DNA of 43,845 bases from Planctomycetota bacterium (GCA_027618475.1 JAQCEJ010000039.1:1-43845), one strand, 5' to 3'; shown: positions 1 to 8,352, counted from the first letter of the stretch. Numbers and translations are program-made. The notes: a model not told the origin generated them from the letters alone.

Positions 1-67
1 CGGGCTGGACGAAGTTCTGGCCCTTTGGGCCGGAAAACAGGGGGACTACCATTTAACGGATGCACCC
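1..67. mobile_element. Right end of a MITE-like element, truncated by the window start
   Basis: Positions 43-67 match the right terminal repeat of the complete element at 12484-12653 at 23 of 25 positions (core ACCATTTAACGGA then GCACCC). As in that element, the interior carries short hairpins: GGCCC-TTT-GGGCC at about 20-32. The left end and any target duplication lie outside the window. No coding sequence is seen here. Confidence 0.6.
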
Positions 68-94
68 GTGGCATATCCTTAAGCAAAATCGTGA

Positions 95-123
95 TTGACA
101 CTCGTCCGATCGTATCTTATGAT
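95..123 (+). promoter_or_regulatory. Sigma-70-type promoter for the cimA leader
   Basis: A perfect -35 box TTGACA (95-100) is followed by 17 bases and a TATGAT -10 box (118-123). Transcription would start near 130, about 35 bases before the leader reading frame. Five of six -10 bases match consensus and the spacing is ideal, so this is the best promoter match in the window. Confidence 0.75.
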
Positions 124-163
124 CAACTATCGATTTGATCGTCCGCACAGTTCAAATGGTGGT

Positions 164-280
164 ATGATGTCTGCTTTCGTTGCTAATTCCGTGAATGGAA
201 CCTCGTTGGGAATCGTCGTCACGATTATTTCTCGATGCGGTATTGCAGGCATTATTATCGAGAACGCCACGCGACTGTGA
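164..280 (+). CDS. Isoleucine-rich leader peptide of the cimA attenuator
   Basis: This 38-codon frame starts with two adjacent ATGs (164 and 167) and ends at TGA 278-280. It has seven Ile and four Val codons, concentrated at the end: the stretch GIVVTII is followed by GIAGIII, with three consecutive Ile codons at 251-259. It sits between a consensus promoter and an intrinsic terminator, 137 bases before cimA, whose product commits carbon to isoleucine. This is the layout of ilv-type leader peptides, whose role is to let the ribosome sense charged tRNA-Ile. The upstream GGTGG is only a weak ribosome site. The frame is too short to have detectable homologues, so the call rests on position, codon content and the RNA fold. 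Confidence 0.7.
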   Translation: MMSAFVANSVNGTSLGIVVTIISRCGIAGIIIENATRL

Positions 281-337
281 GGACCGATTTCACAAGAATC
301 CATACCACCCTCAGGTCGCAAAGCCTGAGGGTTTTTT
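231..337 (+). promoter_or_regulatory. Ribosome-mediated transcription attenuator upstream of cimA
   Basis: Two mutually exclusive folds are visible. Antiterminator: 271-282 pairs with 309-319, giving 11 base pairs including one G-T wobble, with a single bulged G at 277. Terminator: 307-315 pairs with 324-332, followed by T residues. The antiterminator uses the whole left arm of the terminator. A further hairpin, CTCGAT (231-236) with ATCGAG (257-262), encloses the triple Ile codons. Inferred switch: a ribosome stalled at 251-259 for lack of Ile-tRNA leaves 271-282 free and the antiterminator forms; a ribosome that reaches the stop at 278-280 covers 271-282 and the terminator forms. Confidence 0.7.
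307..337 (+). terminator. Intrinsic terminator (attenuator) before cimA
   Basis: The GC-rich stem CCCTCAGG (308-315) and CCTGAGGG (324-331) is perfect, extended by A307-T332, with an 8-base loop and a run of six T at 332-337. It lies between the leader peptide stop and the cimA start, so it can only act on leader transcripts unless an unseen upstream gene reads through. Confidence 0.85.
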
Positions 338-417
338 CGTAGGTATTCGCAAAAAGCCCGTTCGGCAGGCAAATGCCAGTACTCCAAACGTTTTGACTCT
401 CGACTCTGGACTCAATC

Positions 418-2022
418 ATGACCCGCATTCAGATGTACGATACAACGCTCCGCGACGGCAGTCAGGGGGAAGGGATCAGTTTTTCGCTGCAAGATAAATT
501 GCAGATCACGAAAAAACTCGACGACCTCGGCTTCGATTACATTGAAGGGGGGTATCCGCTCTCGAACCCAAAGGACTCCGAATATTTTCTCCAGGCGGCT
601 CAACTCGATCTCAAGCACGCAAAAATCACTGCGTTCGGCATGACGCGTCGCAAGGGCGTTGACGCGAAAGATGACATCGGCATGCAGGCGTTGATCGCCT
701 CTCAAGCCCCGACGATCACCGTCGTCGGCAAGACGTGGGACTTACACGTCACCGAAGTCTTACGCGTCGATCTCGACGAGAACATCGCCATGATCCGCGA
801 TTCGCTGGCGTTTCTCAAATCGCAGGGACGCGAAGTCTTTTATGACGCCGAACATTATTTCGACGGCTATCGAGCGAATCCCGAATATGCTCTCAAGACC
901 ATTCGCACGGCTGAAGAAGCCGGTGCCGACATGGTGATTCTTTGCGATACCAACGGAGGAAGTCTGCCGGAAGTGATCGTCGAATGTCTGAAAGCCGCAC
1001 AGAACGAACTGTCGATTCCTGTCGGGATTCACTGTCACAACGATTGCGAACTCGCCGTTGCCAATTCGCTGGCAGCTATCGATCACGGTGCAGTACAAGT
1101 TCAGGGAACCATAAACGGAATTGGCGAACGTTGCGGCAATGCCGATCTAATCAGCGTGGCGTCGAATCTGGCCCTGAAGAAAACCGGATACGAAATCCTT
1201 CGTCCCAATGGGATTGCTCGACTGACCGAACTTTCGCGTTATGTTTACGAGATCGCGAATATGAATTTTCGATCGGGGCAGGCGTTTGTCGGTTCGAGTG
1301 CGTTTGCACATAAGGGGGGGATGCACGTGCACGCCGTCAATCGCGTGTCGCACAGTTACGAACACATCAACCCCGAAGTTGTCGGCAACGTCCGCCGCGT
1401 GCTGGTGAGTGAACTCTCGGGCCGTTCGAACATTGTCGCTAAGACGACGAAGTATCAGTTGAATCACGATCAACAATTAATGACAAAGATTCTCGAAGAG
1501 GTGCAGAATCTCGAAAACACCGGTTATGAATTCGAAGCCGCCGAGGCGTCGTTCGATCTTCTCGTCCGCAAAATCGCGGGAACCTACGAGCCGAAATTCG
1601 AGCGGATTCATTATCGCGTCAATGTCGAAACCGATGCCGCCGAAGAACCGAAGACCGAAGCGACGGTCAAACTACGAGTGAACAATCACACCGAACACGT
1701 CGTCGCCGAGGGGGATGGCCCGGTCAATGCTCTCGATCGGGCATTGCGGAAGGCTCTTTCGCCCAGTTATCCGAACCTCGAACGAATGCACCTTGTCGAC
1801 TACAAAGTCCGCGTGGTCAATTCGAGCGAAGGGACGGCGGCTCGCGTCCGCGTCGTCATCGAAAGCCGCGACGCCGATGAAGTCTGGAGCACCGTCGGTG
1901 TGAGCGAAAACATCATCGAAGCGAGCTGGCTGGCTCTCGTCGACAGCGTCGAATACAAGATCTTCAAAGATGAAGGCGTAGCGAGCGATTCAAAATTGAC
2001 CGCATCAGCGTCAGTAACATGA
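418..2022 (+). CDS. cimA: (R)-citramalate synthase
   Basis: This enzyme condenses pyruvate with acetyl-CoA to (R)-citramalate, the first step of the threonine-independent route to 2-oxobutyrate and isoleucine. The 534-residue protein has the DRE-TIM/LeuA fold: the DTTLRDG active-site motif at 8-14, the GIHCHND metal motif with His205 and His207, and a C-terminal LeuA-type allosteric domain from about residue 385. The opening sequence and the pattern EGGYPLSNPKD resemble the CimA subtype more than 2-isopropylmalate synthase (LeuA), and the Ile-rich leader upstream supports isoleucine rather than leucine. A homocitrate or isopropylmalate synthase is the alternative but is less likely. The ATG at 418 directly precedes the conserved N-terminus; only a weak GGA lies upstream. 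No other branched-chain gene is in the window. Confidence 0.93.
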   Translation: MTRIQMYDTTLRDGSQGEGISFSLQDKLQITKKLDDLGFDYIEGGYPLSNPKDSEYFLQAAQLDLKHAKITAFGMTRRKGVDAKDDIGMQALIASQAPTITVVGKTWDLHVTEVLRVDLDENIAMIRDSLAFLKSQGREVFYDAEHYFDGYRANPEYALKTIRTAEEAGADMVILCDTNGGSLPEVIVECLKAAQNELSIPVGIHCHNDCELAVANSLAAIDHGAVQVQGTINGIGERCGNADLISVASNLALKKTGYEILRPNGIARLTELSRYVYEIANMNFRSGQAFVGSSAFAHKGGMHVHAVNRVSHSYEHINPEVVGNVRRVLVSELSGRSNIVAKTTKYQLNHDQQLMTKILEEVQNLENTGYEFEAAEASFDLLVRKIAGTYEPKFERIHYRVNVETDAAEEPKTEATVKLRVNNHTEHVVAEGDGPVNALDRALRKALSPSYPNLERMHLVDYKVRVVNSSEGTAARVRVVIESRDADEVWSTVGVSENIIEASWLALVDSVEYKIFKDEGVASDSKLTASASVT

Positions 2023-2029
2023 CAAGGCC

Positions 2030-2094
2030 CGAGCGGCGGGGTTTACCCCCGCCCTCTTCGTGGTCAGAAAGGCGGGGATAAATCCCGCCGCTCG
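2030..2094. repeat. Nested GC-rich palindromic element after cimA
   Basis: Two 24-base arms (2030-2053 and 2071-2094) are inverted copies matching at 22 of 24 positions, with a 17-base loop. Each arm is itself a palindrome (GGCGGGG, four bases, CCCCCGCC in the left arm). The sequence can therefore form one long stem or two short ones. It starts 7 bases after the cimA stop. No T run follows and no target duplication is visible, so a role as terminator or mobile repeat is open. Confidence 0.75.
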
Positions 2095-2175
2095 TGGACA
2101 TCGATTGCTTCATCTTATACATTCTGGCCAGCCACAATTTTAAGGCTCTCCTTCTTCATCACGGACCGAACCGAT

Positions 2176-5151
2176 ATGCCGACCGAACTTTCGAAGCAGT
2201 ACGAACCGAAAGAGGTTCAAGCGAAGTATCTTCCGTTTTGGGAATCTCGCGGTTATTTCGACGCCGCTCCCGATCCGTCAAAGCAGCCGCACACGATTAT
2301 GATTCCGCTCCCCAATGTCACCGGGGCACTGCACATGGGGCACGCCCTCAACGGCACGCTGCAGGATCTCATCACGCGTTATCGACGAATGCAGGGTTTT
2401 GAGGCCTTGTGGATGCCCGGGACCGATCACGCCGGCATCGCCACGCAAGCGGTCGTCGAGCGGCGGATGCTCGAAGAAGAAGGACTCACACGGCATGACA
2501 TCGGCCGCGAAGCACTCGTCAACCGCATCTGGAAATGGAAAGATGCGTACGAACACCGCATTCTCAATCAGCTCAAACAGCTCGGCGCCTCGTGCGATTG
2601 GCGGCGTGTGCGGTTCACTCTCGACGACGTCTGCTCGCGAGCCGTTCGTCGCACGTTCTTCAAAATGTTTCGCGACGGATTAATCTATCGCGGCAAACGG
2701 CTGGTCAACTGGGATCCCTATCTGCAAACCGCCGTTGCCGACGACGAAGTCTTTCACGAAGAAGTCGACGGCCACTTCTGGACGTTCGAGTACCCGGTGG
2801 TGGGCAGCAACGAACGAATCGCCTTCTCGACAACGCGCCCCGAAACGATGCTCGGCGACTCGGCGGTTTGCGTCCATCCCTCCGATGAGCGGTATCTGCA
2901 TCTTATTGGCAAGAATGTGCGCATTCCTGTGAACGACCGTGAGATTCCGATCATCGCCGATGCGCTGCTCGCGAAGAAAGACCTCGGGACTGGTGCGGTA
3001 AAAGTGACTCCCGCGCACGATCCCAACGACTACGCCTGTGGTCTGCGTAACAATCTCGAGATGATCAACATTCTCAACGCCGATGGAACGCTCAACGAGA
3101 ACGCCGGCAAGTACAAAGGGCTCGATCGTTACGAGGCCCGCAAGCGGGTCGTCGCTGACATGGAAGTCCTCGGTTACTTCGTCAAAGTGGAAGATCGAAA
3201 AATCGAACTGGCGCACAGCGACCGCTCGAAGACACCGATTGAACCGTATCTGTCGGACCAATGGTTCGTACAGATGGCGGATCTTGCGCAGGGGGCAATC
3301 GACGCCGTCAACGACGGCCGCGTGCGGTTCTTCCCCGGCCGTTACGCGAGCACGTATCTCGACTGGCTTGGTGAGAAACGTGACTGGTGCATCAGCCGGC
3401 AGTTATGGTGGGGACACCGTATACCGATCTGGTATTGCGACACCTGCACTGAGGCCGATTTGAAATCTGCTTTCGCAGGGCGAGAAGATCTCACATGGAC
3501 CCGCGATACTGAAGATCGCTATTGGCTGATCTGTAGTGAGACCGACCTCGCCGAGGATGCGCTCGGTGCGGATCATACGCTTCGCCAGGATGACGACGTT
3601 CTCGACACCTGGTTCAGTTCGGCACTGTGGCCACATGCCACACTCGGCTGGCCCGATCTCGATCGCAATCCGCCGATGCAAGGGGACAATCCCTCCGCTA
3701 CTTCCGATGGCAACGCCGTGCTGAAATACTTTTATCCCGGCAGCGTGCTCGTCACCAGCCGTGACATCATCACGTTGTGGGTCGCGCGGATGGTCCTCAC
3801 AGGGCTCTACAATCTTGGCGATGTACCATTTCATCACGTCTGCATTCACCCCAAAATTCTCGATGGATTCGGGCAGACGATGTCCAAATCAAAAGGGAAC
3901 GGCGTCGACCCGATGGACCTCATCGATAAATACGGCACCGATGCCGTGCGTTTCACCATCGCTTCATTCGCCGGCGAAACGCAAGACGTGCGACTGCCGA
4001 TGGGCTACGAGTGCCCGCACTGCGGCGTGGTGATTCCTCAGACCCTCGAACATCAAAAAGCAACTCCGTCCGGCGGAGAAAAACCCCGAATCAAATGCCC
4101 CGGCTGCAAGAAGGCTTCGCAGTATTCGAGCCCGTGGTTCGAACCCGATCCTGATGAACCCGTCGCACGCGTTGTCAGCGACCGCTTCGAATACGGGCGA
4201 AATTTCTGCAACAAGCTCTGGAACGCCTCGCGATTCGTGATGATGAATCTCGAAGGTTACACGCCCGGTGCGATCGATGAATCCGATCTTGCTCTCGAAG
4301 ATCGCTGGATTCTCAGCCGGCTCTCGTCGCTCACGCACGAACTGACGGCGATGCTCGACCGCTATCAGTTCGATGGGGCCACTCGTATTCTTCGTGATTT
4401 CACGTGGAATGAATTCTGCGACTGGTACATCGAGATGATCAAACCCCGGCTGCGCGATGAAGACAAGAAACCGCTCGTGCAACGCGTGGTCGTCGGCATT
4501 TTGGATGTGCTTGTGCGATTGTTGCAACCGTTCATGCCGTTTATCGCCGAGGAACTATGGCAGAAGTTGAACGAGGTTGCTCCCGAGCGCGGTTTGCCGG
4601 ATCCACTAAAAACTGCAGAGAGTGTGATGATTGCCCCGTGGCCGCAGTTGCCGACGGCATGGCAAGATCGTACGCTCGAAAACCGCTTTTCGCGGCTGCA
4701 AGAGACGATCGTCGCCGTGCGGAATATTCGCGCGATGTACAACATCACGGCATCGACGCCGCTGAAGTTACATGTGCGCTGTCCTGAAGAGGTTGCTGCC
4801 GATCTCAACGGCGTCGCCGGTCAATTCGATAATCTCGCGAGGACGATGCTGGAATCGGTCGGGGCCGACGTGACCCCTCCCCCAGGATCGGCGAATTTTT
4901 CGGTGACCGATGCCGACGGTTTCATTCCTCTGGAAGGGATTATCGACCGCACCGTCGAACTCGACCGGCAGCAGAAAGAGAAGAAGAAACTCGAAGGCTT
5001 CATCTCGGGCCACGAAAAGAAGCTGTCGAACGCCAGTTTCGTCGAACGCGCCCCCGCCGACGTCGTCGCAAGCGTCCGCGAAACACTTGACGGGCTGAAG
5101 AAGCAGCTGCAGAGCGTCGAGGAGATCATTCAGCAGCTTAGTGCTGATTGA
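2176..5151 (+). CDS. valS: Valine--tRNA ligase
   Basis: This class Ia aminoacyl-tRNA synthetase charges tRNA-Val in the cytoplasm. The 991-residue protein has the HIGH-type signature HMGH at 53-56, the TTRPETMLGD editing-domain motif, the KMSKS loop as TMSKS at 568-572, the anticodon-binding domain, and a C-terminal coiled-coil arm ending near the stop. Length is slightly above the usual 880-950. The extra length is partly a cysteine-rich insertion just after KMSKS: CPHC at 613-616 and CPGC at 641-644, which looks like a zinc ribbon not present in the E. coli type. It follows cimA by 153 bases, most of it palindromic repeat, so a shared transcript is possible but not shown. ATG 2176 opens the conserved N-terminal helix. 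Confidence 0.97.
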   Translation: MPTELSKQYEPKEVQAKYLPFWESRGYFDAAPDPSKQPHTIMIPLPNVTGALHMGHALNGTLQDLITRYRRMQGFEALWMPGTDHAGIATQAVVERRMLEEEGLTRHDIGREALVNRIWKWKDAYEHRILNQLKQLGASCDWRRVRFTLDDVCSRAVRRTFFKMFRDGLIYRGKRLVNWDPYLQTAVADDEVFHEEVDGHFWTFEYPVVGSNERIAFSTTRPETMLGDSAVCVHPSDERYLHLIGKNVRIPVNDREIPIIADALLAKKDLGTGAVKVTPAHDPNDYACGLRNNLEMINILNADGTLNENAGKYKGLDRYEARKRVVADMEVLGYFVKVEDRKIELAHSDRSKTPIEPYLSDQWFVQMADLAQGAIDAVNDGRVRFFPGRYASTYLDWLGEKRDWCISRQLWWGHRIPIWYCDTCTEADLKSAFAGREDLTWTRDTEDRYWLICSETDLAEDALGADHTLRQDDDVLDTWFSSALWPHATLGWPDLDRNPPMQGDNPSATSDGNAVLKYFYPGSVLVTSRDIITLWVARMVLTGLYNLGDVPFHHVCIHPKILDGFGQTMSKSKGNGVDPMDLIDKYGTDAVRFTIASFAGETQDVRLPMGYECPHCGVVIPQTLEHQKATPSGGEKPRIKCPGCKKASQYSSPWFEPDPDEPVARVVSDRFEYGRNFCNKLWNASRFVMMNLEGYTPGAIDESDLALEDRWILSRLSSLTHELTAMLDRYQFDGATRILRDFTWNEFCDWYIEMIKPRLRDEDKKPLVQRVVVGILDVLVRLLQPFMPFIAEELWQKLNEVAPERGLPDPLKTAESVMIAPWPQLPTAWQDRTLENRFSRLQETIVAVRNIRAMYNITASTPLKLHVRCPEEVAADLNGVAGQFDNLARTMLESVGADVTPPPGSANFSVTDADGFIPLEGIIDRTVELDRQQKEKKKLEGFISGHEKKLSNASFVERAPADVVASVRETLDGLKKQLQSVEEIIQQLSAD

Positions 5152-5170
5152 AATGTCGAATGTCGTAGCT

Positions 5171-5260
5171 CGAATGTCGAATCAAGTCCGAATGACGATA
5201 CGCCTGCATTCGTCAGTCGATAACACACATTACATTTGGACATTCGGATTTCGACATTCG
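5171..5260. repeat. Imperfect inverted repeat downstream of valS
   Basis: CGAATGTCGAA (5171-5181) pairs with TTCGACATTCG (5250-5260), and TCCGAATG (5187-5194) pairs with CATTCGGA (5241-5248). Part of the left arm is also repeated in tandem from about 5154. No T run follows. It may act as a weak terminator for valS or be a dispersed intergenic repeat. Confidence 0.55.
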
Positions 5261-5277
5261 TTATTCCCGACGTACCG

Positions 5278-5306
5278 TTTCCCTTACGATGTTCTCAACA
5301 TATAAT
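5278..5306 (+). promoter_or_regulatory. Candidate promoter of the bifunctional-nuclease-domain gene
   Basis: A perfect TATAAT lies at 5301-5306. The best -35 at 17-base spacing is a poor TTTCCC (5278-5283). The start codon is about 55 bases downstream of the inferred transcription start. The -10 is convincing and the -35 is not. Confidence 0.4.
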
Positions 5307-5367
5307 TGCCGCTATCGTTAGGACGTTGAAGCACATCAGAAATAGTCGGGCATCAGGGGGTATCGCC

Positions 5368-5769
5368 GTGGCAGTCAAAATGGAACTCGTGAGAATCATC
5401 ATCAGCGAACTCGGCGAGCAGCAGATGATATATCTCCGCGAAGTCGACGGCACACGGACGTTTCCGATTTTGATCGGCATCTTCGAAGCCACCAGCATCG
5501 ACCGGCGCGTCAAAGGGGAAGTCCCCATGCGGCCGCTCACGCACGACCTGCTCAAAAACGCCATCGAGAAAATGGGAGGGACGGTGCAGGACGTGGTGAT
5601 CAACAACCTCAGCGAACACACGTATTACGCTGTCATCCGCATCGAAAAAGATGACGGCGAAATCGTCGAACTCGACAGCCGCCCCAGCGACGCCATCGCG
5701 CTCGCCGTGCATTACTCGCCGCACCTGCCGATTTATGTGGAAGAATCGGTGCTGGATGAGGTGACGTGA
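5368..5769 (+). CDS. Bifunctional nuclease (BFN/DUF151) domain protein
   Basis: This 133-residue protein is a single BFN domain (DUF151). The visible family features are the opening KMELVRIIISE, a central stretch with PILIGIFEA, the conserved RP.THDLL segment, and the late SRPSDAIALA motif. Related proteins in Mycobacterium, Thermotoga and plants have been reported as DNases/RNases or of unknown function; the role here is not known. The frame is open upstream to 5236, but GTG 5368 is preferred: AGGGGG lies 7 bases before it and the conserved domain begins four codons later. The extra upstream residues would not belong to the family. It converges on the DapA-like gene; no terminator is obvious in between. 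Confidence 0.88.
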   Translation: MAVKMELVRIIISELGEQQMIYLREVDGTRTFPILIGIFEATSIDRRVKGEVPMRPLTHDLLKNAIEKMGGTVQDVVINNLSEHTYYAVIRIEKDDGEIVELDSRPSDAIALAVHYSPHLPIYVEESVLDEVT

Positions 5770-5834
5770 GGGAGGGATGCCGCAACCCAACACGATTTCA
5801 TTGACACAGTCATGAATTTCTACGCCACTTGTGA

Positions 5835-6744
5835 CTACACTACACCCAACTGCAGCAACGTCTCCCGGATCGCCGCGCGGCCTGATTCCGGGACGTCCAG
5901 TCTCGGTGGGCGGCTGGGGCCGCCGTGTAGGCCTACAATATCCATCGCCGCTTTGACCATCGCGGCGTCGTCGTGGGCCATGCGCAAGCGTTCGAGCGGG
6001 GCGATGCGCTTTTGGATTTCTATCATCTTCGGCCAATTCTGCTCAAGAGCCGCGGCGTGCAGTTCGAGTTCCGGCTCGGGCCAGAAGTTGCTTTGTCCCG
6101 ACGTGAAACCTTCCATCCCCATCTGATACCGCAGATGCGCTACGCCTGGGTCGTGCTTTTTGTTGCCGACCCACACGAATCGCGAGCCGAGTTTCTGGAT
6201 CGCTTTGAAGAATTCTTGCGGCACCAGGCAGGGATCTTTGATGCCGATGATCGAATCGATCTCGGCGAGATCGACGAACAGCTCCGCCGGCCAGCCTTGC
6301 GTGTTGTACGGCATTAAAGGGAGCGACGTCGCTTTCGCGATTTCGCGAAAATACGCGACCACGCCGCTAAGATCGGCGGGGATTTTTCCGCGAATCAGCG
6401 GCGGCATGCCGAGCAGAAGTTCGATACCGAGTTTTTCGTAGCGCGGGATCAGATCGTGAGCCTCGCGGAAATTCCCCGGCAGACAGGCGATGATCAGCGC
6501 CCGCCCGTTCGACACGCCGAGTGCGGTCTTGGCGAGCAACTCGAGTTCGTCAATGTTGAGCGTTTCGATCTCCCCCGTCCCGCCACCGACGGCGATCACT
6601 TTCATTCCGTGCGAGATCAGGAACTCGATATTCTTTTCGAGTGCCGCGACGTCGATCTGCAAGATGTCATCGTTGCGAAACGGCGTGACGGCGTATGTGT
6701 GGACGTTCTTGAGTCGCTGAAGAAGGGAGGGGGGGAAGTTCATG
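5835..6744 (-). CDS. Dihydrodipicolinate synthase (DapA/NAL) family aldolase-lyase
   Basis: This 302-residue TIM barrel belongs to the class I aldolase group that includes DapA, N-acetylneuraminate lyase and 5-dehydro-4-deoxyglucarate dehydratase. Visible active-site elements are the GGGTGE loop at 53-58, Tyr146 in PYNTQG and the Schiff-base Lys169 in GIKDP. The sequence is closer in style to the sugar-acid dehydratase branch than to lysine-pathway DapA, and no lysine genes are nearby, so the substrate is not assigned. ATG 6744 is preferred over an upstream TTG at 6764. It is the last gene of a minus-strand set with a DUF1501 and a DUF1553 gene, a common planctomycete arrangement, 103 bases after the DUF1501 stop. 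Confidence 0.85.
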
Positions 6745-6787
6745 AGTGCTTTCAAGTACGTCAAATATCACCACTCTGATGAAACAG

Positions 6788-6813
6788 AGTGGGAGATGGG
6801 GAGAGTGGGAGAC
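6788..6813. repeat. Purine-rich GGGAGA repeat, copy 1
   Basis: The sequence is built of GGGAGA/GGGGAGA units and lies between the DUF1501 stop and the DapA-like gene. It resembles the copies at 8309-8338 and, inverted, 8739-8770 that flank the four-helix-bundle gene. Confidence 0.5.
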
Positions 6814-6847
6814 AAGACGCTCATTCCGACACATCCTTCATCCCCTC

Positions 6848-8302
6848 TCACGACAATATGTCGTGTATCGGCTTGCCGTGGTCGATTTCTAACCGTTGGC
6901 GGCCGGGGATGTCGAGGCGGTGCGGGTCGAGTCCTAATAGATGCAGCAGCGTCGCGTGGATATCGGTCACATAGTGCGGATTCTCGACGGCGTGGAACCC
7001 GAGCTCGTCGGTCTTGCCGTGGACATAACCTTTCTTGATGCCGGCCCCGGCGAACCAGACGGTGAACCCGTGCGGATGGTGATCGCGACCGGTGAATACC
7101 TTGTAGGCGTCGCGAACTTCGACGCCGGGCGTGCGGCCGAATTCGGTGCAGAAGACGACGACGGTATCGTCGAGCAGTCCGCGGCGTTTCATATCCTTGA
7201 GGAACCCGGCGATCGGTTTATCGACCCGTTCGCACGAGCGGGCATGCAGCTTCTTGAGATCGAGGTGCGAATCCCATTCGCCGTAATCGCTGACGTATGC
7301 CAGCGTGAATCGAACGCCTCGCTCGCACATCCGCCGGGCAGCGAGCAGACGGCGGCCGTAAATTTCGGTCGTCTTGTTATCGATGCCGTAGAGCTGCATG
7401 GTTTCTTGCGTCTCACCCGACACGTCGATCGCTTCGGGGACCGACATCTGCATGCGGTAGGCAAGTTCGTATGATTTGATGCGCGCCCGCAGCTGGTCAT
7501 CCTGCGGATATTCGACTCCGGCCAGCTTGTTGATCTCACCAATGAATTCGAATTGGTTGCGCTGTTCTTCGGCGAGAACGCCAGCCGATTTCACACCGAA
7601 GGGGAGGGGATTCTTCGGATCGAGCGAGAGTTCGACTCCGGAATATTGAGGGCCGAGATAATCGGCATAGTAATCTTGCTTGATGCGGCTGTCTTTCGAT
7701 TCTCCGATGAAGACGAACTGCGGGAGATTTTCGTTGAGGGTGCCGAGGCCGTAGTGAATCCACGAGCCGATGACCGGCTGAGGGGGATCGAGCTTGTGCC
7801 TTCCGTGATGCATTTGAAATTCGGCGGCGTGATCGTTGTCGGTGGTGTACATCGATCGAACGAAGGCGACATCGTCGACACAATCGCCGAAGTGAGGCCA
7901 CCAGTCGGTGATTTCGATACCGGCTTCGCCGCGCTTGCGAAAGCCGACCTGCATCGGAAAGATCTTCGAATGGGGACGATCGCCGCCGACGACGGCGCGG
8001 GATCGTTCCATAAAGAGGGGATCTTTTGTCGGGTTCGCGTACTCGGTCTCGTCGTACGTCTTGTCGGCATATTTCGTGAGGGCCGGCTTGGGGTCGAAGG
8101 TCTCCATCTGGCTGTAGCCGCCGGAAAGAAAAACCCAGATCACTTTTTTCGCTTTGGGAGCGAAATGAGAACGGCCATCGGGCAAGATATGTGCCTGCTG
8201 TTCGCGAGCCAGGGTCGACTGCTCATTCCCCAACATGGCACCGAGGGCCAAACCGGTGAATCCCATGCCGATGTCAGCGAGAAAAGAACGGCGGGACGCC
8301 AT
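6848..8302 (-). CDS. DUF1501 domain protein with Tat signal
   Basis: DUF1501 proteins have an alkaline-phosphatase/sulfatase-like fold and are exported by planctomycetes; their substrates are unknown. The N-terminus has a twin-arginine signal, SRRSFLADIG with Arg4-Arg5, and a hydrophobic stretch GFTGLALGAML. Later come FLSGGYSQMETFDPKP, EFGRTPGVEV and the metal-site-like GRDHHPHGF, then the closing TDIHATLLHLLGLD. Length 484 is usual. An in-frame ATG at 8356 would add 18 residues, but these are mostly a translation of the purine-rich repeat, so 8302 is preferred. Neither start has a clear ribosome site. The 8356 ATG overlaps the stop of the four-helix-bundle gene (ATGA), so coupling is possible. 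It belongs with the DUF1553 gene upstream. Confidence 0.9.
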   Translation of the reverse strand: MASRRSFLADIGMGFTGLALGAMLGNEQSTLAREQQAHILPDGRSHFAPKAKKVIWVFLSGGYSQMETFDPKPALTKYADKTYDETEYANPTKDPLFMERSRAVVGGDRPHSKIFPMQVGFRKRGEAGIEITDWWPHFGDCVDDVAFVRSMYTTDNDHAAEFQMHHGRHKLDPPQPVIGSWIHYGLGTLNENLPQFVFIGESKDSRIKQDYYADYLGPQYSGVELSLDPKNPLPFGVKSAGVLAEEQRNQFEFIGEINKLAGVEYPQDDQLRARIKSYELAYRMQMSVPEAIDVSGETQETMQLYGIDNKTTEIYGRRLLAARRMCERGVRFTLAYVSDYGEWDSHLDLKKLHARSCERVDKPIAGFLKDMKRRGLLDDTVVVFCTEFGRTPGVEVRDAYKVFTGRDHHPHGFTVWFAGAGIKKGYVHGKTDELGFHAVENPHYVTDIHATLLHLLGLDPHRLDIPGRQRLEIDHGKPIHDILS

Positions 8303-8308
8303 AAGATA

Positions 8309-8338
8309 AGGAGACCGGGAGATATGGAGACTGGGAGA
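8309..8338. repeat. Purine-rich GGGAGA repeat, copy 2
   Basis: This copy lies directly downstream (3' side) of the four-helix-bundle gene and next to the DUF1501 start. It is inverted relative to the copy at 8739-8770, so the pair brackets the gene. Confidence 0.55.
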
Positions 8339-8352
8339 AAATGCAGTAGAGT

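Noticed and set aside
5353-6036. 227-codon minus-strand open frame
   Set aside because: It covers the BFN gene in antisense and the end of the DapA-like gene in another frame; both of these have strong family motifs.
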